This document shows, one piece after another, positions 48,401 through 63,400 of a DNA stretch of 64,000 nucleotides. The notes below the pieces were generated by a model, which ran no database searches, was not told the origin of the DNA, and saw only the letters and a program-made list of their open reading frames with translations. Position 1 is the first letter of the stretch; every line of letters starts with the position of its first letter. The position numbers were made by a program, and so were the translations under genes. Origin of the DNA: Bolinopsis microptera (taxonomy: Eukaryota > Ctenophora > Tentaculata > Lobata > Bolinopsidae); contig NC_087082.1 in NCBI RefSeq assembly GCF_026151205.1, positions 20,670,494 to 20,734,493 on the forward strand, in the 5' to 3' direction.

Positions 48401-51400
48401 AAGTTTTGGTAATGGTACATTGACAAATTTTACAATTTGTAACACTCGTGTGATAATTATATTTCGTCGTCATGAAAATGATTTAAATTGAAAGTTGATT
48501 GTAATATATAAAATCGTATACCTTACTCGGGAATATTATAACCGGGATAAAGTGGTGGGTTTTGGAAGATTCCGCCATATTTTCCCGGTCAAAAATTTTA
48601 CCAGTCATAAAAAAACCCGCCGACTCAGATTATGGGATTTCAAGGGGTGGTGGTCATCATATTTTACCTGAAGTCTCATATGTGCTAGAGAAGACTTTTG
48701 AAGCAGTGGATGGAGGGCTGTAACTTTATTGGCGGTTGCTACCATAATTTCGTTATAAAAATCACAATTTGGTTATAGAAATCAGATTTCAGGGTGGACC
48801 GTGATTCTCACTTCTCTTGCCCATGAATCAGTGAATTGTAGAGAAGAAAACAATTTATATGTTATAGAAGAAAACGAAATTAATAATAATATATAATATA
48901 TAGTATAATAACAATGTCTCTAAAGATTGATCGCTACTCGTGTGCAGTGTGTAGACTAAAGAAAGAGGGAGTTTTCCCGTTAAAGTAACTTGTGGCCACA
49001 TCCCGCTAGAAGTGAGTAAACTGTGCCACTATTTCATGGTCCACGGTGGATTGATTACTGAAGCAGTTGAAGACGCAAAGCCAAGACGTTCCCCAATACC
49101 AAGCGGTGGGCAGGAAATTAAGCTCCGGCTGACCTTCAGAGCAGTAGCCCCATTAGCGGACAAAATGAAAGTCTTGTTAAGACAACAATACAACTTCGAA
49201 TTTGACTGTCAGCAGCTCAGGGGGATATCAATAATGATAATGGCGGGGACATTAGCGATAATGAGAATGAGAATACGCTTTAATGAAGATTTGACTTATT
49301 ATTGCTTAGATTTATTTTCCTTTAAATAGACGTGTCTTTTTTTTCTATTTCTGAGTAATATCAATAACTGTAAATTGAAATAACTTCTCTAACAAGTAAC
49401 AAAAACAGAAATTTCGGTTGAACATTTGTTGACCTCTGAAAAAAACTTGAAAGGTCGTCCACCGGTAAATACATGACCGGGATAATTTAGCGGGTTTTGG
49501 GAAAGTTCGCCATATTTTCCCGGTCATTAATTTTCCCAGTCATAAATTAACCCGCTATAATATTCCCGAGTAAGGTAAATACAAAAAAACTGCATTGCAA
49601 AAGAACTTCAGTTGGAGTTTAAAGAACATACCATAAACGTTTAGATTGACGGTGGTATCCGAGTGGCTGGAATCAGGTAAAGATCCGGAAGTTATTCTGC
49701 AAGTGTAGGCAGTATCTTCATTGACAAGAGTTCCGTCAACAGCAAGAGTTGATGTCTGTGTCCCTCCGGAGAAGCTTCCTTGGACAGGGGTGAACTTTTC
49801 AGCTGGAACTGGTCCTGTACTAGTCCGCCAAGTTACTGTTGCTGTTTCGATAATTCCGATGATAACACAGGATATTGTTGTTGCAGAGCCTTTCTTTACT
49901 TCTTTGTTTACCGATTCAACGTCTGAAGTAAGTTTTGGTAATGGTACATTGACAAATTTTACAATTTATAACACTCGTGTGATAATTATATTTCGTCGTC
50001 ATGAAAATGATTTAAATTGAAAGTTGATTGTAATATATAAAATCGTATAAAAACAAAATAACTGCATTGCAAAAGAACTTCAGTTGGAGTTTAAAGAACA
50101 TACCATAAACGTTAAGATTGACAGTGGTATCCGAGTGGCTGGAATCAGGTAAAGATCCGGAAGTTATTCTGCAAGTGTAGGCAGTATCTTCATTGACAAG
50201 AGTTCCGTCTACAGAAAGAGTTGATGTCTGTGTCCCTCCGGAGAAGCTTCCTTGGACAGGGGTGAACTTTTCAGCAGGAACTGGTCCTGTACTAGTCTGC
50301 CAAGTTACTGTTGCTGTTTCAATAATTCCGATGATAACACAGGATATTGTTGTTGCAGAGCCTTTCTTTACTTTTTTGTTTACCGCTTCAACGTCTGAAG
50401 TAAGTTTTGGTATTGGTACATTGACAAATTTTACAATTTATAACACTCGTGTGATAATTATATTTCGTCGTCATGAAAATGATTTAAATTGAAAGTTGAT
50501 TGTAATATATAAAATCGTATAAAAACAAAATAACTGCATTGCAAAAGAACTTCAGTTGGAGTTAAAAGAACATACCATAAACGTTAAGATTGACAGTGGT
50601 ATCCGAGTGGCTGGAATCAGGTAAAGATCCGGAAGTTATTCTGCAAGTGTAGGCAGTATCTTCATTGACAAGAGTTCCGTCAACAGAAAGAGTTGATGTC
50701 TGTGTCCCTCCGGAGAAGCTTCCTTGGACAGGGGTGAACTTTTCAGCTGGAACTGGTCCTGTACTAGTCCGCCAAGTTACTGTTGCTGTTTCAATAATTC
50801 CGATGATAACACAAGATATTGTTGTTGCTGAGCCTTTCTTTACTTCTTTGTTTACCGATTCAACGTCTGAAGTAAGTTTTGGTAATGGTACATTGACAAA
50901 TTTTACAATTTATAACACTCGTGGGTTCTTTTGCGATAGTCAAAACGCGACAACTAGCGCTGGATGGCGACAACTAGCGCTATCCAGCGCTAGTTGTCGC
51001 CATCCAGCGCTAGTTGTCGCTATCCAGCGCTGGATAACGCTGGCCAGCGCAAAATATATATGTTCGATAATTGTCGCTATCCAGCGCTAGTTGTCGCCAT
51101 CCAGCGCTAGTTGTCGCCATCCAGCGCTAGTTGTCGCTATCCAGCGCTAGTTGTCGCTGGCTATGCGACACTGTCGCACGCGATAGTTTGCGATGGCCAG
51201 CGCAACTGGCCATCGCAGAAAACAGTTCGATAACTAGCGCTGGATAGCGACAACTAGCGCTGGATAGCGACAACTAGCGCTGGCCAGCGCTGGCCAGCGT
51301 TAAGCGATAGCCAGCGGTAACCAGCGCTAGCCAGCGCAATGTATCAAAATCATATACTTGCGATATTACTCGGATGACGATTAATCACTTTACACTTGAC

Positions 51401-54400
51401 TGTCACGTGCCTTTTTTAACCCATTCTCTGACTCTAGCTGGTTCTGAACGACTTTTCGAAACCCCAACCCTCTAATCTGATCCCAACCCTAACCCTAACC
51501 CAATCCTTAACAAAAACATAATATGCTGAAACCCTAACAATAACGAGAAATTAGACTAACTTCCTTATACGGTCATATCACGTGATCGATACATGTACAG
51601 TTTTTCGCCAATATCTCGTCAGGAGAGCATTTTAACCCTATGTCATGGGCTTATGGGGGTTGATTCGGAATTGAATTAGCGTCCGAAAATACATCGATTG
51701 AAGTTGGACACAACCATCGGGGGCCCTTTTAGTTTTAGAACAATTTCGAAGATCGACTGTAGAGTGATTTAGCACGCTCGATATTAGTATTACTCGTCAG
51801 CCAGCGCTGGCCAGCGCAATATAGTTGCGATATTACTCGTCAGCTAGCGCTGGCCAGCGCTGGCTAGCGCTGGCTAGCGCTGGCTAGCGCTGGCTAGCGC
51901 TGGTTAGCGCTGGTTAGCGCTAGCTGACGAGTAATAGCGCAAAAATTTTGCGCTGGATATCGATGGCCAGCGCTGGCTATCGCTTAGCGCTGGCCAGCGC
52001 TGGCCAGCGCTAGTTGTCGCTATCCAGCGCTAGTTGTCGCTATCCAGCGCTAGTTATCGAACTGTTTTCTGCGATGGCCAGTTGCGCTGGCCATCGCAAA
52101 CTATCGCGTGCGACAGTGTCGCATAGCCAGCGACAACTAGCGCTGGATAGCGACAACTAGCGCTGGATGGCGACAACTAGCGCTGGATGGCGACAACTAG
52201 CGCTGGATAGCGACAATTATCGAACATATATATTTTGCGCTGGCCAGCGTTATCCAGCGCTGGATAGCGACAACTAGCGCTGGATGGCGACAACTAGCGC
52301 TGGATAGCGCTAGTTGTCGCCATCCAGCGCTAGTTGTCGCGTTTTGACTATCGCAAAAGAACCCACTCGTGTGATAATTATATTTCGTCGTCATGAAAAT
52401 GATTTAAATTGAAAGTTGATTGTAATATATAAAATTGTATAAAAACAAAAAAACTGCATTGCCACAGAAGTTCAGTTGGAGTTTAAAGAACATACCATAA
52501 ACGTTAAGATTGACAGTGGTATCCGAGTGGCTGGAATCAGGTAAAGATCCGGAAGTTATTCTGCAAGTGTAGGCAGTATCTTCATTGACAAGAGTTCCGT
52601 CAACAGCAAGAGTTGATGTCTGTGTCCCTCCGGAGAAGATTCCTTGGACAGGGGTGAACTTTTCAGCTGGAACTGGTCCTGTACTAGTCCGCCAAGTTAC
52701 TGTTGCTGTTTCAATATTTCCGATGATAACACAGGATATTGTTGTTGCAGAGCCTTTCTTTACTTCTTTGTTTACCGATTCAACGTCTGAAGTAAGTTTT
52801 GGTAATGGTACATTGACAAATTTTACAATTTATAACACTCGTGTGATAATTATATTTCGTCGTCATGAAAATGATTTAAATTGAAAGTTGATTGTAATAT
52901 ATAAAATCGTATAAAAACAAAAAAACTGCATTGCAAAAGAAGTTCAGTTGGAGTTTAAAGAACATACCATAAACGTTAAGATTGACAGTGGTATCCGAGT
53001 GGCTGGAATCAGGTAAAGATCCGGAAGTTATTCTGCAAGTGTAGGCAGTATCTTCATTGACAAGAGTTCCGTCAACAGAAAGAGTTGATGTCTGTGTCCC
53101 TCCGGAGAAGCTTCCTTGGACAGGGGTGAACTTTTCAGCTGGAACTGGTCCCGTACTAGTCCGCCAAGTTACTGTTGCTGTTTCAATAATTCCGATGATA
53201 ACACAGGATATTGTTGTTGCAGAGCCTTTCTTTACTTCTTTGTTTACCGATTCAACGTCTGAAGTAAGTTTTGGTAATGGTACATTGACAAATTTTACAA
53301 TTTATAACACTCGTGTGATAATTATATTTCGTCGTCATGAAAATGATTTAAATTGAAAGTTGATTGTAATATATAAAATTGTATAAAAACAAAAAAACTG
53401 CATTGCAAAAGAAGTTCAGTTGGAGTTTAAAGAACATACCATAAACGTTAAGATTGACAGTGGTATCCGAGTGGCTGGAATCAGGTAAAGATCCGGAAGT
53501 TATTCTGCAAGTGTAGGCAGTATCTTCATTGACAAGAGTTCCGTCAACAGCAAGAGTTGATGTCTGTGTCCCTCCGGAGAAGCTTCCTTGGACAGGGGTG
53601 AACTTTTCAGCTGGAACTGGTATTGTACTAGTCCGCCAAGTTACTGTTGCTGTTTCAGTTATACCGATGATAACACAGGATATTGTTGTTGCAGAGCCTT
53701 TCTTTACTTCTTTGTTTACCGATTCAACGTCTGAAGTAAGTTTTGGTAATGGTACATTGACAAATTTTACAAATTATAACACTCGTGTGATAATTGTATT
53801 TTGTCGTGATGATAATGACTTAAATTGAAAGTTGATTGTAATATATAAAATCGTATAAAAACAAAAAAACTGCATTGCAAAAGAACTTCAGTTGAAGTTT
53901 AAAGAACATACCATAAACGTTAAGATTGACGGTGGTATCCGAGTGGCTGGAATCATGTAAAGAACCGGAAGTAACTCTGCAAGTGTAGGCAGTATCTTCA
54001 TTGACAAGAGTTCCGTCTACAGTTAAAGTTGATGTCTGTGTCCCTCCGGAGACGCTTCCTTGGACAGGGGTGAACTTTTCAGCTGGAACTGGTCCTGTAC
54101 TAGTCCGCCAAGTTACTGTTGCTGTTTCAATAATTCCGATGATAACACAGGATATTGTTGTTGCAGAGCCTTTCTTTACTTCTTTGTTTACCGATTCAAC
54201 GTCTGAAGTAAGTTTTGGTAAAGGTACATTTACGAATTGTGCAATTTATAACACTCGTGTGAAAATTATATTTCGTCGTGATGATAATGACTTAAATTAA
54301 AAGTTGATTGTAATATATAAAATCGTATAAATACAAAAAACTGCATTGCAAAAGAACTTCAGTTGGAGTTTCAAGAAAATACCATAAATGTTGAGATTGA

Positions 54401-57400
54401 CGGTGGTATCTGAGTGGCTGGAATCAGGTAAAGATCCGGAAGTTATTCTGCAAGTGTAGGCAGTATCTTCATTGACAAGAGTTCCATCTACAGTTAAAGT
54501 TGATGTCTGTGTCCCTCCGGAGACGCTTCCTTGGACAGGGGTGAACTTTTCAGCTGGAACTGGTCCCGTACTAGTCCGCCAAGTTACTGTTGCTGTTTCA
54601 ATAATTCCGATGATAACACAGGATATTGTTGTTGCAGAGCCTTTCTTTACTTCTTTGTTTACCGATTCAACGTCTGAAGTAAGTTTTGGTAATGGTAGAT
54701 TTACAAATTGTGTAATTATAATGCTCATGCTCGTGTGATAATTGTATTTTGTCGTGATGATAATGACTTAAATTGAAAGTTGATTGTAATATATAAAATC
54801 GTATAAAAACAAAAAAACTGCATTGCAAAAGAACTTCAGTTGGAGTTTAAAGAACATACCATAAACGTTAAGATTGACGGTGGTATCCGAGTGGCTGGAA
54901 TCAGGTAAAGAACCGGAAGTAACTCTGCAAGTGTAGGCAGTATCTTCATTGACAAGAGTTTCGTCTACAGTTAAAGTTGATGTCTGTGTCCCTCCGGAGA
55001 CGCTTCCTTGGACAGGGGTGAACTTTTCAGCTGGAACTGGTCCTGTACTAGTCCGCCAAGTTACTGTTGCTGTTTCAGTTATTCCGATGATAACACAGGA
55101 TATTGTTGTTGCAGAGCCTTTCTTTACTTCTTTGTTTAGTGATTCAACGTCTGTAGTAAGTTTTGATAATGGTACATTTACAAATTGTGCAATTATAATG
55201 CTCATTCTCATGTGATAATTGTATTTTGTCGTGATGATAATGCCTTAAATTGAAAGTTGATTGTAATATATAAAATCGTATAAAAACAAAAAAACTGCAT
55301 TGCAAAAGAACTTCAGTTGAAGTTTAAAGAACATACCATAAACGTTAAGATTGACGGTGGTATCCGAGTGGCTGGAATCAGGTAAAGAACCGGAAGTAAC
55401 TCTGCAAGTGTAGGCAGTGTCTTCATTGACAAGAGTTCCGTCTACAGTTAAAGTTGATGTCTGTGTCCCTCCGGAGAAGCTTCCTTGGACAGGGGTAAAT
55501 TGTTCAGCTGGAACTGGTCCCGTACTAGTCCGCCAAGTTACTGTTGCTGTTTCAACAATTCCGATGATAACACAGGATATTGTTGTTGCAGAGCCTTTCT
55601 TTACTTCTTTGTTTACCGATTCAACGTCTGAAGTAAGTTTTGGTAATGGTACATTGACAAATTTTACAATTATGACTCTCGTGTGATAATTGTATTTCGT
55701 CGTGATGATATTGAGTTAAATTAAAAGCTGATTGTAATATATAAAATCGTATAAATACAAAAAAACTACATTGCAAAGGAACTTCAGTTGGAATTTAAAG
55801 AACATACCATAAACGTTTAGATTGACGGTGGTATCCGAGTGGCTGGAATCAGGTAAAGATCCGGAAGTTATTCTGCAAGTGTAAGCAGTATCTTCATTGA
55901 CAAGAGTTCCGTCAACAGCAAGAGTTGATGTCTGTGTCCCTCCGGAGAAGCTTCCTTGGACAGGGGTGAACTTTTCAGCTGGAACTGGTCCTGTACTAGT
56001 CCGCCAAGTAACTGTTACTGTTTCAGTTATTCCGATGATAACACAGGATAATGTTGTTGCAGAGCTTTTCTTTACTTCTTTGTTTACCGATTCAACGTCT
56101 GAAGTAAGTTTTGGTAAAGGTTCATTTACAAATTGTGCAATTTATAACGCTAACTTGATATAAACATGTTGTTGTTCTGATAATGATTTAAATTGAAAGT
56201 TGATTGTAAGATATAAAATCGTATAATATCAAAAAACTGCATTGCGAAAAAATTTCAGTTGGAGTTTGAAGAACATACCATAAACATTAAGATTGACGGT
56301 GGTATCCGAGTGGCTGGAATCAGGTAAAGAACCGGAAGTTATTCTGCAAGTGTACGCAGTATCTTCATTGACAAGAGTTCCGTCTACAGCCAGAGTTGAT
56401 GTCTGTGTCCCTCCGGAGAAGCTTCCTTGGACAGGGGTGAACTTTTCAGCTGGAACTGGTCCCGTACTAGTCTGCCAAGTTACTGTAACTGTTTCAGTTA
56501 TTCCGATGATAACACAGGATATTGTTGTTGCAGAGCTTTTCTTTACTTCTTTGTTTACCGATTCAACGTCTGAAGTAAGTTTTGGTAAAGGTTCATTTAC
56601 AAATTGTGCAATTTATAACGCTCACTTGATATAAACATGTTGTTGTTTTGATAATGATTTAAATTGAAAGTTGATTGTAAGATATAAAATCGTATAATAT
56701 CAAAAAACTGCAATGCGAAAAAATTTCAGTTGGAGTTTAAAGAACATACCATACACATTAAGATTGACGGTGGTATCCGAGTGGCTGGAATCAGGTAAAG
56801 ATCCGGAAATTATTCTGCAAGTGTAAGCAGTATCTTCATTGACATGAGTTCCGTCAACAGCAAGTGTTGATGTCTGTGTCCCTCCGGAGAAATTTCCTTG
56901 GACAGGGGTGAACTTTTCAGCTGGAACTGGTCCTGTACTAGTCCGCCAAGTTACTGTTGCTGTTTCAATAATTCTGATGATAACACAGGATATTGTTGTT
57001 GCAGAGCCTTTCTTTACTTCCTTGTTTACCGATTCAACGTCTGAAGTAAGTTTTGGTTATGGTACATTGACAAATTTTACAATTTATAACACTCGTGTGA
57101 TAATTATATTTCGTGTTCATGATAATGATTTAAATTGAAAGTTGATCGCAATGCTGGCAAGCATTACCGTCGCCCTTATATTCACAATACTATTTACCCC
57201 CTATACTATTATATCCCCTTTATTGATTTCCAGGCATTAAGACTCATCGAAAGTAGTTCAGCAGGTACATTTAAGTTCAAAACATTCTAATTCAATGTTA
57301 AAGATGACAGGAATAAGAAATAGTTATATGGAGGTTTTTAAGAAATTTGTGCAAAATACGCGCCAGCATGTTATACGAAATTAGGTAAAAAAACCCAAGA

Positions 57401-60400
57401 TCGCCATATTCAGGTGCCTTAAAAACCATGTTAAAATTGAGTTAGAGATCTGAAACTTTGCAGGGCGTCTAGACCTTGTCCAAATCGACTGTAAAAAAAA
57501 TTTCATGTTTCAGGAGTATCGTGAAGTGGGTTTTCTGGAACCCCTGTTTTACAACAGATTGTCGTGAAGATACATATATAATAATATGTATAGACGCTTT
57601 TTGCAGTCAATTGTAGCCTACATTTAAGTGTCCGTAGATTCGAAAGTATAAACGATACAGTCATCTCGAACCTCAGGTTTTAAAGATAATCGTTTAAGCT
57701 TTAGTTTACATTGTATTGAAAAATAATTTAACGTCATCATCATCACTTGATGACGTCATCAAATTAAGTGTTTTAAAAACTTGATTTTTGACAAAGTAAC
57801 AACTTTTCAAATCGATTTTACAGCATTAAGGAGTAATTTTATTCAAAATCTGAGGACATTTTCATCTTAGATAATTGTTCAAGCATTCCGAAAATCTACC
57901 GGAATAGTTTCCTACCTTGCTCCTTCATAAAGATATTTGCTATTGAAGTTAGTGCTTTTTTGAAGAATAATTTTATAAAAACACAAAAGTTGTGAATTAG
58001 TATTCTCTGGTGTTGGGCTATCTGTTGGGTTGTGGAGCTCAATTTTACTTCTTAAAGGTCTAAATTGTGTTATAGGTTAGTTTTAAAGTTAACAAGAAAT
58101 GCGGCCGCTTTTCTTTTGTGGATGGCCGCTCAATTTCCCGATCCGTGATGGCGTATTTATCATATTCCATACAACCTGGGGACGGCCCAGTCTTTACTGT
58201 TTATATAAACATGCAAATATGGCGAAGTGACATGCCGACTGCCGAGCGCCGCCCAGTTAATATAATTCTATATTGAATTTGAAAATCGTGTATACTTCTA
58301 TGTAACCATATGTTTATTGTTTATGCAACCTGACACGGATCTGTGCAAAATAGTAATACCAACTCAAAATAATAATAATATGCTATTAATTAGTGCCTAG
58401 TGGGATACGTACATGATGAAATTAATAATGTACTTGGTTGGTTCAGCGCCGCGCGCCAACAATTATATAATTCAGATTGTCACGCAAAATAACTTTGCGC
58501 AGGTAGTCACGTGGGCGATAACAGTGCTCGCAGGCACGTTCGGTCGCACACTCGCGCGCACACACGGTCGCAAAGCTACCATATAAAAAAAACCTCGATC
58601 GCTAACCCTTGTCCTTGACTCTTTTGTGCCTTCGGCACTTTGAGTCATGGATCGGGAAAAAATCGAAAAGTTGCACACGTGGGGACACGCCCAAATTTAT
58701 TTAAAAAAGCTAAAATCACTAAAAATTTTGATTTTCACGATTTTTATCAACTTTGGAGTCCCGTTGTGATCAAAGTTCTTTTTGAAATCTTCTGAAACTT
58801 TGCATGCTTATCAAACTATATATTAAATACCACTATGCAAAAATTTACGGTGATTCAATATTGTATGCGCACGCAACGTCCGCTCAAAGTTTGCACGTGC
58901 GAAAGGTGAGAATTTTGCTCATTCGTGATTTCGAATATATTCTGCTTTACACGATATTTAAATGGCATTATATATGAATTTAATACCAACTTGAATGAGT
59001 AAAAAGTGCCATATTCAGTCGGTTATCGACAGATATACCTAACTAAACACAAGGAAACGTTTTCAAAGGCAGAATTTCGAAATCGTCGGAATTACCTCCT
59101 TGTTAATGAAGTTTCGATTGTGTAAATTATCCTGACATTATAATCAAAAAGAGATGATATTTGACCAAAACCCATAATCATGGGTAGAGTGTACCGCTGC
59201 CAGTGTCTCTCTTTTCCAAACAAAAGGAAATGATATTAATTTGAGGAACCGTCCGCTAATGCAAATTGATACCGAGAATGAAATCGGTCGCTCGCTTTTT
59301 CCATTCGATCACGGCTTACGAATTGTAATAAAGCTTATTGATTTGAAAAAGCGAGCGACCGATTTCATTCTCGGTATCAATTTGCATTAGCGGACGGTTC
59401 CTCAAATTAATATCATTTCCTTTTGTTTGGAAAAGAGAGACACTGGCAGCGGTACACTCTACCCATGATTATGGGTTTTGGTCAAATTGTAATATATAAA
59501 ATCGTATAAAAACAAATAAACTGCATTGCAAAAGAACTTCAGTCGGAGTTTAAAGAACATACCATAAACGTTAAGATTGACAGTGGTATCCGAGTGGCTG
59601 GAATCAGGTAAAGATCCGGAAGTTATTCTGCAAGTGTAGGCAGTATCTTCATTGACAAAAGTTCCGTCAACAGCAAGAGTTGATGTCTGTGTCCCTCCGG
59701 AGAAGCTTCCTTGGACAGGGGTGAACTTTTCAGCTGGAACTGGTCCTGTACTAGTCCGCCAAGTTACTGTTGCTGTTTCAATAATTCCGATGATAACACA
59801 GGATATTGTTGTTGCAGAGCCTTTCTTTACTTCTTTTTTTACCGATTCAACGTCTGAAGTAAGCTTTGGTAATGGTACATTTACAAATTGTGCAATTTAT
59901 AACGCTCACTTGATATAAACATGTTGTTGTTCTGATAATGATTTAAATTGAAAGATGATTGCAAGATATAAAATCGTATAATATCAAAAAACTGCATTGC
60001 GAAAATATTTCAGTTGGAGTTTAAAGAACATACCATAAACATTAAGATTGACGGTGGTATCCGAGTGGCTGGAATCAGGTAAAGATCCGGAAGTTATTCT
60101 GCAAGTGTAAGCAGTATCTTCATTGACAAGAGTTCCGTCTACAGCAAGAGTTGATGTCTGTGTCCCTCCGGAGAAGCTTCCTTGGACAGGGGTGAACTTT
60201 TCAGCTGGAACTGGTCCTGTACTAGTCCGCCAAGTTACTGTTGCTGTTTCAGTTATTCCGATGATAACACAGGATATTGTTGTTGCAGAGCCTTTCTTTA
60301 CTTCTTTGTTTACCGATTCAACGTCTGAAGTAAGTTTTGGTAATGGTACATTTACAAATTGTGCAATTTATAACGCTCACTTGATATAAACATGTTGTTG

Positions 60401-63400
60401 TTCTGATAATGATTTAAATTGAAAGTTGATTGTAAGATATAAAATCGTATAATATCAAAAAACTGCATTGCGAAAAAATTTCAGTTGGAGTTTAAAGAAC
60501 ATACCATAAACGTTCAGATTGACAGTGGTATCCGAGTGGCTGGAATCAGGTAAAGATCCGGAAGTTATTCTGCAAGTGTAGGCAGTATCTTCATTGACAA
60601 GAGTTCCGTCTACAGCAAGAGTTGATGTCTGTGTCCCTCCGGAGAAGCTTCCTTGGACAGGGGTGAACTTTTCAGCTGGAACTGGTCCTGTACTAGTCCG
60701 CCAAGTTACTGTTGCTGTTTCAATAATTCCGATGATAACACAGGATATTGTTGTTGCAGAGCTTTTCTTTACTTCTTTGTTTACAGATTGAACGTCTGAA
60801 GTAAGCTTTGGTAATGGTACATTTACAAATTGTGCAATTTATAACGCTCACTTGATATAAACATGTTGTTGTTCTGATAATGATTTAAATTGAAAGATGA
60901 TTGCAAGATATAAAATCGTATAATATCAAAAAACTGCATTGCGAAAATATTTCAGTTGGAGTTTAAAGAACATACCATAAACATTAAGATTGACGGTGGT
61001 ATCCGAGTGGCTGGAATCAGGTAAAGATCCGGAAGTTATTCTGCAAGTGTAAGCAGTATCTTCATTGACAAGAGTTCCGTCTACAGCAAGAGTTGATGTC
61101 TGTGTCCCTCCGGAGAAGCTTCCTTGGACAGGGGTGAACTTTTCAGCTGGAACTGGTCCTGTACTAGTCCGCCAAGTTACTGTTGCTGTTTCAATAATTC
61201 CGATGATAACACAGGATATTGTTGTTGCAGAGCCTTTCTTTACTTCTTTGTTTACCGATTCAACGTCTGAAGTAAGTTTTGGTAATGGTACATTTACAAA
61301 TCGTGCAATTATGGCTATTGTGTGATGATTGTATTTCATCGTGATAATATTGAGTTAAATTGAAAATTGATTGTAATATATAAAATCGTATAAACACAAA
61401 AAACCTACATTGCAAAAGAACTTCAGTTGGAGTTTAAAGAACATACCATAAACGTTCAGATTGACAGTGGTATCCGAGTGGCTGGAATCAGGTAAAGATC
61501 CGGAAGTTATTCTGCAAGTGTAGGCAGTATCTTCATTGACAAGAGTTCCGTCTACAGCAAGAGTTGATGTCTGTGTCCCTCCGGAGAAGCTTCCTTGGAC
61601 AGGGGTGAACTTTTCAGCTGGAACTGGTCCTGTACTAGTCCGCCAAGTTACTGTTGCTGTTTCGATAATTCCGATGATAACACAGGATATTGTTGTTGCA
61701 GAGCCTTTCTTTACTTCTTTCTTTACCGATTCAACGTCTGAAGTAAGTTTTGGTAATGGTACATTTACAAATTGTGCAATTTATAACGCTCACTTGATAT
61801 AAACATGTTGTTGTTCTGATAATGATTTAAATTGAAAGTTGATTGTAAGATATAAAATCGTATAATATCAAAAAACTGCATTGCGAAAAAATTTCAGTTG
61901 GAGTTTAAAGAACATACCATAAACGTTAAGATTGACAGTGGTATCCGAGTGGCTGGAATCAGGTAAAGATCCGGAAGTTATTCTGCAAGTGTAGGCAGTA
62001 TCTTCATTGACAAGAGTTCCGTCTACAGCAAGAGTTGATGTCTGTGTCCCTCCGGAGAAGCTTCCTTGGACAGGGGTGAACTTTTCAGCTGGAACTGGTC
62101 CTGTACTAGTCCGCCAAGTTACTGTTGCTGTTTCAATAATTCCGATGATAACACAGGATATTGTTGTTGCAGAGCCTTTCTTTACTTCTTTGTTTACCGA
62201 TTCAACGTCTGAAGTAAGTTTTGGTAATGGTACATTTACAAATCGTGCAATTATGGCTATTGTGTGATGATTGTATTTCATCGTGATAATATTGAGTTAA
62301 ATTGAAAATTGATTGTAATATATAAAATCGTATAAATACAAAAAAACTACATTGCAAAAGAACTTCAGTTGGAGTTTAAAAAACATACCATAAACGTTCA
62401 GATTGACAGTGGTATCCGAGTGGCTGGAATCAGGTAAAGATCCGGAAGTTATTCTGCAAGTGTAGGCAGTATCTTCATTGACAAGAGTTCCGTCTACAGC
62501 AAGAGTTGATGTCTGTGTCCCTCCGGAGAAGCTTCCTTGGACAGGGGTGAACTTTTCAGCTGGAACTGGTCCTGTACTAGTCCGCCAAGTTACTGTTGCT
62601 GTTTCAATAATTCCGATGATAACACAGGATATTGTTGTTGCAGAGCTTTTCTTTACTTCTTTGTTTACAGATTGAACGTCTGAAGTAAGCTTTGGTAATG
62701 GTACATTTACAAATTGTGCAATTTATAACGCTCACTTGATATAAACATGTTGTTGTTCTGATAATGATTTAAATTGAAAGATGATTGCAAGATATAAAAT
62801 CGTATAATATCAAAAAACTGCATTGCGAAAATATTTCAGTTGGAGTTTAAAGAACATACCATAAACATTAAGATTGACGGTGGTATCCGAGTGGCTGGAA
62901 TCAGGTAAAGATCCGGAAGTTATTCTGCAAGTGTAAGCAGTATCTTCATTGACAAGAGTTCCGTCTACAGCAAGAGTTGATGTCTGTGTCCCTCCGGAGA
63001 AGCTTCCTTGGACAGGGGTGAACTTTTCAGCTGGAACTGGTCCTGTACTAGTCCGCCAAGTTACTGTTGCTGTTTCAATAATTCCGATGATAACACAGGA
63101 TATTGTTGTTGCAGAGCCTTTCTTTACTTCTTTGTTTACCGATTCAACGTCTGAAGTAAGTTTTGGTAATGGTACATTTACAAATCGTGCAATTATGGCT
63201 ATTGTGTGATGATTGTATTTCATCGTGATAATATTGAGTTAAATTGAAAATTGATTGTAATATATAAAATCGTATAAATACAAAAAACCTACATTGCAAA
63301 AGAACTTCAGTTGGAGTTTAAAGAACATACCATAAACGTTCAGATTGACAGTGGTATCCGAGTGGCTGGAATCAGGTAAAGATCCGGAAGTTATTCTGCA

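Noticed and set aside
51480-51505. Interstitial telomere repeat (CCCTAA)
   Set aside because: Only about three units within the unique centre of a foldback element; too short to mean more.
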